Shown: one piece after another, positions 58,743 through 64,000 of the stretch | How the letters are laid out: every line of letters begins with the position of its first letter | Numbering within the stretch: the stretch's first letter is position 1 | DNA from: Pseudomonas hamedanensis | GTDB lineage: Bacteria; Pseudomonadota; Gammaproteobacteria; Pseudomonadales; Pseudomonadaceae | NCBI RefSeq assembly: GCF_014268595.2 | Contig: NZ_CP077091.1 | Location: 642,501 to 706,500 of the forward strand | Direction: 5' to 3' | Length of the DNA stretch: 64,000 nucleotides | The notes under the pieces: generated by a model | Databases searched by the model: none | What the model was told of the DNA's origin: nothing | The model's input: only the letters and a program-made list of their open reading frames with translations | Position numbers and translations under genes: made by a program

Positions 58743-59816
58743 CTACTGGAATGTAAACCGATCCTTCCCCGTATGCTTTGACTCATACAGCGCTGCATCC
58801 GCCTTGACCAAGGCCTGATTCAACGAGTCACCATCGTTCACCCGGGCAATGCCGATGCTGATCGTAACGGGATGCCGGGCGGGCTGTTCGCGCACCAGTC
58901 GGCACAGTTCGGTGGCAAGCCTTTCCACATCCTCGCGCCGTACGCCGGCCAGATAAATCGCAAACTCTTCGCCGCCCAGGCGCGCATAGACGAACGTCAC
59001 CATCACAGCCTTGATATCGGCAGCGACACGAATGAGTACCTCGTCACCGATGTCATGCCCGTAGGTGTCGTTCACTTTCTTGAAATTGTCGATGTCGATC
59101 ATCATCAGGTAGTGGTCCTGCTCACGCGGACTCGCTTGCAAACGCTGGTGCGCGTGGGTCATGAACGAGCGGCGGTTGGGAATCTGCGTCAGCGGGTCGT
59201 TGTAGGCCTGATCGAGCAATAGCCTGGACATTAGGTAGTTGTTGAGCTTGGCCTCGCGAAATTTGACAAACGTATACACGGTCAGCGCACAGAGAAACAC
59301 GCTGTAGCAGGCGGTCAGAACGCCGCGCAGTTCGGTGATTTGAGTGGTGGTGTCGAGGAACGGGTTAAGGATCACCCAGATGACAACTTGCACCGCAAAG
59401 AACGCCCAGCGCCTGAGCGGCAGTACCGACACGCTGTACAGCATGCTGGCCGCCGCAAGCACCAGCCATAAACTGTGCGATGCAGGCGCAAGACCGTCGA
59501 CGACCATTCGCACGCCGACTGTCAGGCCAAGGACCAGCAGCAGGGTCAGGACATCGAAATGGCTGACCTTGCGCGTAAACGCGAGAATCACCGTCAGCAG
59601 CGCAAAACTGGCGAGAAACACCACCGAGCGCCACGTGAAGCCCTGGCCGCCAAGAAAGCTCACGATCAGGTCGAACAGCAGCCACATGAAAATGCTGACC
59701 GCGTAAATCAACAGGCTGAACGGTTTGAGTCGCTCGAACTCACGTTGAAGAAACTCCGCTCTCAACTCGGTCGAGGCGGTTTGCTTCAACGCTTGCGCTT
59801 CAATGGTCTCGAACAT
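58743..59816 (-). CDS. Membrane-bound diguanylate cyclase (GGDEF)
   Basis: 357 residues. N-terminal ~190 residues hold about six membrane helices (FSLLIYAVSIFMWLLFDLIV, SVVFLASFALLTVILAF, LTLLLVLGLTVGVRMVV and others). The C-terminal GGDEF domain (about 195-355) has DPLTQIPNRRSF, MMIDIDNFKKVNDTYGHDIGDE and the active-site GGEEF in YARLGGEEFAIYLAG. No RxxD inhibitory site precedes GGEEF. It should make c-di-GMP in response to a membrane signal. ATG 59816 (MFETIEAQA) is chosen over an upstream in-frame codon. Confidence 0.92.
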   Translation of the reverse strand: MFETIEAQALKQTASTELRAEFLQREFERLKPFSLLIYAVSIFMWLLFDLIVSFLGGQGFTWRSVVFLASFALLTVILAFTRKVSHFDVLTLLLVLGLTVGVRMVVDGLAPASHSLWLVLAAASMLYSVSVLPLRRWAFFAVQVVIWVILNPFLDTTTQITELRGVLTACYSVFLCALTVYTFVKFREAKLNNYLMSRLLLDQAYNDPLTQIPNRRSFMTHAHQRLQASPREQDHYLMMIDIDNFKKVNDTYGHDIGDEVLIRVAADIKAVMVTFVYARLGGEEFAIYLAGVRREDVERLATELCRLVREQPARHPVTISIGIARVNDGDSLNQALVKADAALYESKHTGKDRFTFQ

Positions 59817-59950
59817 GCTCTTCCTGCTGTCTGCGCCAATCCTGGCAACCACCCGAACGTGAGGGCGGGAGCACAACGTATTCGCTCAACAGCAAAGCAG
59901 TCAGATAACGGGTTGTCCAATCCCGCTCCGGTGGAGTTGCGGCGTGGAGG

Positions 59951-60382
59951 TCAGCGCAAAACCCGGTGGCGCGAGCGCGAGACGGTGCGCAAGGCACGAA
60001 GCGTCTGACGCAACCAAACCAGGTCATGCCTGCGTTTGCGTGGCGCCGCCGGGGCCCTGGTCTTGCCGACGTGCCGGGCGAAATCCTTGGCGAGGGTTTC
60101 CTCGCTGCCGATGCCTTTTAGCTTTTTTACCAACCTGCCGTTTCGGTAGAACAGCACCGTGGGAGTGCCTGTCACGCGCGGGTGCCTGGGTGACTGGCTG
60201 GTGTTGAGCATGTAGATATTGGCGCGCAGTCGGTAAGGCTCGGCAATCTGCCGAAAGATCGGCCCGGCCCATTCGCAGGCGGGGCAGTGTTCGTTGGCGA
60301 AATAGAAGATGACCGGGCGCCAGGTTTTCAGGGCTTTGCGATAAATCGGTGCCAGGCTGGGATCAGCGGGGGAAATGCTCAT
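59951..60382 (-). CDS. Thioredoxin-like protein with basic C-terminal tail
   Basis: 143 residues: a thioredoxin fold with redox motif CPAC (FYFANEHCPACEWAGPIF) and the cis-Pro region VTGTPTVLFYRNGRLVKKLKG. The last ~35 residues are an Arg/Lys-rich extension (APAAPRKRRHDLVWLRQTLR) not part of thioredoxin. No signal peptide, so cytoplasmic. The tail could bind nucleic acid or membrane, unknown. ATG 60382 follows an AAAAGGAG-type motif. Confidence 0.78.
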   Translation of the reverse strand: MSISPADPSLAPIYRKALKTWRPVIFYFANEHCPACEWAGPIFRQIAEPYRLRANIYMLNTSQSPRHPRVTGTPTVLFYRNGRLVKKLKGIGSEETLAKDFARHVGKTRAPAAPRKRRHDLVWLRQTLRALRTVSRSRHRVLR

Positions 60383-60736
60383 TGAAGACTCCTTTTCAAT
60401 GCCCGGAAGGTTTGATGACATTAAGGGCGTAAGCGTGCTGCGGTCTACTGTCAGAAATTACAGGTAGGCTGCACAAATCTCCGATTCGCGGCCCAAAGCG
60501 CGAGATTGCGCTGACAGTTGTCGCCCCCAAACGCTGAAGGCTCTATTTGATTCACCGTCAGGCTGAATGCACCGAAACCGCACAGCCCGACCCTCGTTGG
60601 GAACCTGCTACCCGCGTCAGTAGCGATAGGTAGCGCGTCATCCGTTCAGCGCAGGGAGTGATCGCCCATCTCGACTGACCGTATCTCTTTGATTCCTCGA
60701 ACATTTGATATCGCTGCGGATTTCCCGCGAATCCTA
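60383..60736. other. Intergenic region without recognised gene
   Basis: About 355 bp between the thioredoxin-like gene and the sigma-54 promoter. I see no convincing coding frame. The promoters of the leftward gene, and possibly an activator site for the rightward operon, should lie here. Confidence 0.4.
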
Positions 60737-60752
60737 TGGCACACTTTCTGCT
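60737..60752 (+). promoter_or_regulatory. Sigma-54 promoter of the amino acid ABC operon
   Basis: TGGCACACTTTCTGCT matches the RpoN consensus with GG and GC ten bases apart. Expected start of transcription near 60763, leaving a leader of about 55 nt to the ATG at 60818. Confidence 0.7.
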
Positions 60753-60817
60753 GTCTATTCCGTAGTAACAAACCGTGTTCCGGTATAGCGGAATAAACAC
60801 CACCTGGAGTGCTCGCC

Positions 60818-61666
60818 ATGCATCATCGTCCTTCGTTGTTCAAAGCGTGTGTTTTCGTACTTGCTGCTGCTTCCTCGGTCACGGGCCTGGCCCAGGCCGC
60901 CGACAGCAAGCTCGACAGTGTTCTGGCCCGTGGCAAATTGATTGTCGGCACTGGCAGCACCAATGCGCCGTGGCACTTTCAGGGCACGGACGGCAAGTTG
61001 CAGGGTTTTGATATCGACATCGCCAGGATGGTGGCAAAAGGGTTGTTCAACGACCCGAGCAAAGTCGAGTTCGTGGTGCAGTCGTCCGATGCACGCATTC
61101 CCAATCTGCTGACCGACAAGGTCGACATGAGTTGCCAGTTCATCACCGTCACTGCCAGCCGCGCACAGCAAGTCGCCTTCACGCTGCCGTACTACCGCGA
61201 AGGTGTTGGTCTGCTGTTGCCGAACAACAGCAAGTACAAGGAAATCGAAGACCTGCAAGCGGCGGGCGATGACGTTACCGTTGCGGTGCTGCAGAACGTA
61301 TACGCCGAAGAACTGGTGCACCAGGCACTGCCCAAAGCCAAGGTCGATCAGTACGACAGCGTCGATCTGATGTACCAGGCCGTGAACTCTGGGCGCGCCG
61401 ATGCCGCCGCCACCGATCAGTCGTCGGTCAAATACCTGATGGTGCAGAACCCTGGCCGCTACCGTAGCCCGACTTACGCGTGGAGTCCGCAGACCTACGC
61501 CTGCGCCGTCAAACGAGGCGATCAGGATTGGCTGAACTTCGTCAACACCGCGCTGCATGAGGCCATGACCGGCGTTGAGTTCCCGGCTTACGCGGCGTCC
61601 TTCAAGCAATGGTTTGGCGTCGATCTGCCGTCGCCTGCCATCGGTTTCCCTGTCGAATTCAAATGA
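60818..61666 (+). CDS. Amino acid ABC transporter substrate-binding protein
   Basis: 282 residues with a signal peptide (FKACVFVLAAASSVTGLAQA) and a family 3 solute-binding fold: LIVGTGSTNAPWHF, GFDIDIARMVAKGLF, RIPNLLTDKVDMSCQFITVTASRAQQVAFTLPYY, GRADAAATDQSSV. It should bind a polar amino acid or derivative in the periplasm for the two permeases downstream. ATG 60818 is chosen (GGAG at 60803-60806); a GTG at 60809 is too close to the Shine-Dalgarno. Confidence 0.9.
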   Translation: MHHRPSLFKACVFVLAAASSVTGLAQAADSKLDSVLARGKLIVGTGSTNAPWHFQGTDGKLQGFDIDIARMVAKGLFNDPSKVEFVVQSSDARIPNLLTDKVDMSCQFITVTASRAQQVAFTLPYYREGVGLLLPNNSKYKEIEDLQAAGDDVTVAVLQNVYAEELVHQALPKAKVDQYDSVDLMYQAVNSGRADAAATDQSSVKYLMVQNPGRYRSPTYAWSPQTYACAVKRGDQDWLNFVNTALHEAMTGVEFPAYAASFKQWFGVDLPSPAIGFPVEFK

Positions 61667-61717
61667 TCCCGTGAGAGTGGGGCGAGTCACATCGCCCTGC
61701 TCAAGGTACTGCTGACC

Positions 61718-62380
61718 ATGAATTATCAGTTGAACTTTGCCGCCGTGTGGCGCGATTTCGACACCTTGCTGGCGGGGCTCGGTCTGGGCCTGCAACTGGC
61801 ACTGTTGTCGATCGCCATCGGTTGCGTGATCGGCCTGCTGATGGCGTTTGCCTTGCTGTCGAAGCATCGCGCCTTGCGGGTGCTGGCCTCGGTGTACGTC
61901 ACGGTGATTCGTAACACACCGATTCTGGTGTTGATTCTGTTGATCTACTTCGCCTTGCCAGGTCTGGGCATCCGGCTGGACAAGATTCCTTCGTTCATCA
62001 TCACGCTGTCGTTATACGCCGGGGCGTACCTGACCGAAGTGTTCCGTGGCGGCTTGCTGAGCATTCCCAAGGGACAGCGCGAAGCGGGGCTGGCCATCGG
62101 ACTCGGTGAATGGCAGGTCAAGGCCTACATCACCGTGCCGGTGATGTTGCGCAATGTTCTGCCGGCGCTGTCGAACAACTTCATCTCGCTGTTCAAGGAC
62201 ACCTCGCTGGCCGCCGCGATTGCGGTGCCGGAGCTGACCTATTACGCGCGCAAGATCAACGTCGAGAGCTACCGGGTGATCGAAACCTGGCTGGTGACCA
62301 CGGCGTTGTATGTCGCGGCCTGTTACCTCATTGCCATGGCGCTGCGTTTTCTCGAGCAGCGTCTGGCGATCCGCCGATAG
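61718..62380 (+). CDS. Amino acid ABC transporter permease 1
   Basis: 220 residues, HisM-type inner membrane permease with about five helices (GLQLALLSIAIGCVIGLLMAF, TVIRNTPILVLILLIYFALPGLG) and the EAA loop (GQREAGLAIGLGEWQVKAYITVPVML) that contacts the ATPase. Nine bp before the second permease. Confidence 0.93.
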   Translation: MNYQLNFAAVWRDFDTLLAGLGLGLQLALLSIAIGCVIGLLMAFALLSKHRALRVLASVYVTVIRNTPILVLILLIYFALPGLGIRLDKIPSFIITLSLYAGAYLTEVFRGGLLSIPKGQREAGLAIGLGEWQVKAYITVPVMLRNVLPALSNNFISLFKDTSLAAAIAVPELTYYARKINVESYRVIETWLVTTALYVAACYLIAMALRFLEQRLAIRR

Positions 62381-62389
62381 GAGGCTGCG

Positions 62390-63052
62390 ATGTACGAATC
62401 TCCCAGTTGGTTGCATGAATTATGGGTGGCGCGCGAGCCGCTGTGGCAGGGCTTTTTGACCAGTGTGCAGGTCTCGGCGCTGGCCATCGTGCTCGGCACG
62501 ATGCTCGGTGTGGTCGCCGGCCTGGTGCTGACTTACGGCAAGTTCTGGATGCGCGCGCCGTTTCGCGTTTACGTTGATCTGATTCGCGGCACACCGGTGT
62601 TTGTGCTGGTGCTGGCTTGCTTCTATATGGCCCCGGCGCTGGGCTGGCAGATCGGCGCATTTCAGGCCGGTGCGCTGGGCTTGACGCTGTTCTGCGGTTC
62701 GCACGTCGCGGAAATTGTTCGTGGCGCGTTGCAAGCCTTGCCGCGCGGGCAGATGGAAGCGAGCCAGGCCATCGGTCTGACCTTCTACCAGTCCCTCGGC
62801 TACGTTCTGTTGCCCCAGGCATTGCGGCAAATCCTGCCGACCTGGGTCAACTCATCCACCGAAATCGTCAAGGCCTCGACCTTGCTCTCGGTGATCGGTG
62901 TCGCTGAGTTGTTGCTCAGCAGCCAACAGGTCATCGCACGGAACTTCATGACCCTGGAGTTCTACCTGTTCGCCGGATTTCTGTTCTTCGTCATCAACTA
63001 CGGCATCGAATTACTCGGCCGGCACATTGAAAAGCGGGTGGCCCTGCCATGA
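62390..63052 (+). CDS. Amino acid ABC transporter permease 2
   Basis: 220 residues, second HisQ/M-type permease ([52 protein letters not shown] loop [26 protein letters not shown]). Forms a heterodimer with permease 1. Its stop overlaps the ATPase start by 4 bp. Confidence 0.93.
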   Translation: MYESPSWLHELWVAREPLWQGFLTSVQVSALAIVLGTMLGVVAGLVLTYGKFWMRAPFRVYVDLIRGTPVFVLVLACFYMAPALGWQIGAFQAGALGLTLFCGSHVAEIVRGALQALPRGQMEASQAIGLTFYQSLGYVLLPQALRQILPTWVNSSTEIVKASTLLSVIGVAELLLSSQQVIARNFMTLEFYLFAGFLFFVINYGIELLGRHIEKRVALP

Positions 63053-63840
63053 CTCAAGCTCAAGTTTCCCCACAGCATCAGGCGTTGCTGGATATCCGCG
63101 GCCTGCACAAACAGTACGGCGCGGTGGAAGTGCTCAAGGGCGTCGACCTGAGTATGCAGCGCGGCAACGTCGTCACGCTGATCGGCTCCAGCGGTTCGGG
63201 CAAGACCACGCTGCTGCGCTGCGTGAACATGCTCGAAGAATTCCAGGGCGGGCAGATCCTGCTCGACGGCGAGTCCATCGGCTATGACGAAATCAACGGC
63301 AAACGCGTGCGCCATGGCGAAAAAGTCATCGCTCGCCATCGTGCGATGACCGGCATGGCGTTCCAGCAATTCAACCTGTTTCCGCACCTGACCGCATTGC
63401 AGAACGTCACCCTGGGCTTGCTCAAGGTGAAGAAAATGCACAAGGACGAGGCCGTAGTGCTCGCCGAAAAATGGCTGGAGCGCGTCGGCCTGCTGGAACG
63501 GCGCAATCACTTTCCCGGTCAGTTGTCCGGCGGTCAGCAACAGCGCGTGGCGATTGCCCGGGCGATCGCGATGAACCCGAGCCTGATGCTGTTCGACGAA
63601 GTCACCTCAGCCCTCGACCCGGAACTGGTCGGCGAAGTACTCAACGTCATCAAGGGTCTGGCTGAAGACGGCATGACCATGTTGCTGGTGACCCACGAGA
63701 TGCGTTTTGCGTTCGAGGTCTCGGACAAGATCGTTTTCATGAATCAGGGGCGAATCGAAGAGCAGGGGCCTCCCAAGGAACTGTTCGAACGCCCGCAATC
63801 GCCGCGTCTGGCTGAGTTTCTCAAAAGCACGCGGTTTTGA
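63049..63840 (+). CDS. Amino acid ABC transporter ATP-binding protein
   Basis: 263 residues, HisP/GlnQ type: Walker [14 protein letters not shown]-loop [13 protein letters not shown], signature [14 protein letters not shown], Walker [15 protein letters not shown], switch His in LLVTHEM. Complete. Energises the importer. Confidence 0.96.
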   Translation: MTQAQVSPQHQALLDIRGLHKQYGAVEVLKGVDLSMQRGNVVTLIGSSGSGKTTLLRCVNMLEEFQGGQILLDGESIGYDEINGKRVRHGEKVIARHRAMTGMAFQQFNLFPHLTALQNVTLGLLKVKKMHKDEAVVLAEKWLERVGLLERRNHFPGQLSGGQQQRVAIARAIAMNPSLMLFDEVTSALDPELVGEVLNVIKGLAEDGMTMLLVTHEMRFAFEVSDKIVFMNQGRIEEQGPPKELFERPQSPRLAEFLKSTRF

Positions 63841-63871
63841 ATCTGCACTTTTGCAATCAGGAGAAATACCC

Positions 63872-64000
63872 ATGAGCATTACGCGTTACGGCACCGGCAG
63901 CACTGCCGCCGGCGGCCAGCCTCGTCCATTTGCCCGCGCTGTTGAAGCGGATGGCTGGCTGCACGTGTCCGGTCAGGTGCCCGCAGTGGATGGCGAGATC
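63872..64000 (+). CDS. RidA family protein, N-terminal part (cut by window edge)
   Basis: The first 43 codons (MSITRYGTGSTAAGGQPRPF, then VEADGWLHVSGQVPAVDGEI) match the start of RidA/YjgF proteins, which hydrolyse reactive enamine/imine intermediates of amino acid breakdown. AGGAG precedes the ATG. Position behind an amino acid importer suggests that the operon continues with a catabolic amino acid deaminase or oxidase. Confidence 0.8.
   Translation, partial: MSITRYGTGSTAAGGQPRPFARAVEADGWLHVSGQVPAVDGEI

Noticed and set aside
58103..58818. Three plus-strand frames of 74-106 codons across the REPIN array
   Set aside because: Their translations repeat the same phrases (GSELAHEG, LSRAGSLL) because they read through REP units; not genes.

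Overview
The window looks like a chromosomal segment of a Pseudomonas of the P. fluorescens group. The evidence is high GC with Pseudomonas codon use, many REP/REPIN palindromes of the type found in that group, a cobalt chelatase made of CobN plus ChlI/ChlD, the heme-type cis/trans fatty acid isomerase Cti, cobalamin riboswitches, and the general gene content. I saw no rRNA, tRNA, CRISPR array, transposase or prophage.

Layout. 1-2.6 kb: the start of a flavin monooxygenase gene with a sigma-54 promoter, divergent from a sigma-54 activator gene. 2.6-5 kb: small proteins (VOC, DUF4142, YdcH-like, disordered). 5-10 kb: an SMP-30-like protein coupled to a di-iron hydroxylase/SRPBCC fusion, a LysR regulator and a HypX/HoxX-like protein. 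10.3-11.4 kb: a Xre-RES toxin-antitoxin pair. 11.4-17.8 kb: SCP2, histidine phosphatase, SohB, DUF934-CysI sulfite reductase, an orphan periplasmic binding protein and DUF2970. 17.97-32.6 kb: two tandem giant genes (2396 and 2433 codons) for LRR proteins with an N-terminal DUF6543/dermonecrotic-toxin-like region and a C-terminal NEL-type E3 ubiquitin ligase domain. 32.7-39.7 kb: metH, cti, nfuA. 39.9-56.1 kb: a cobalamin and cobalt island with two B12 riboswitches (cbtB-cbtA-cobE-cobM leftward; cobW-cobN-chlI-chlD rightward). Between its halves sits a six-gene operon that looks like a small-molecule biosynthesis and export cluster: 2OG-Fe(II) dioxygenase, SHMT-like PLP enzyme, tandem ATP-grasp ligase, TIM-barrel isomerase, AzlC and AzlD. 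56.5-60.4 kb: a TerC/CBS/CorC membrane protein, a tandem REPIN array, a diguanylate cyclase and a thioredoxin-like protein. 60.7-64 kb: a sigma-54-promoted amino-acid ABC importer operon ending in a RidA family gene cut by the window edge.

How genes work together. The cobalamin loci supply cobalt uptake (CbtAB), ring methylation (CobM) and cobalt insertion (CobW, CobN, ChlI, ChlD) for B12, which MetH in the same window uses. The strongest candidates for undescribed biology are the dioxygenase/PLP/ATP-grasp/AzlCD operon, whose first gene is overlapped by a 22-codon ORF, and the tandem giant NEL ligase-like proteins. An in-frame REPIN inside cobN is a notable genome-evolution event.
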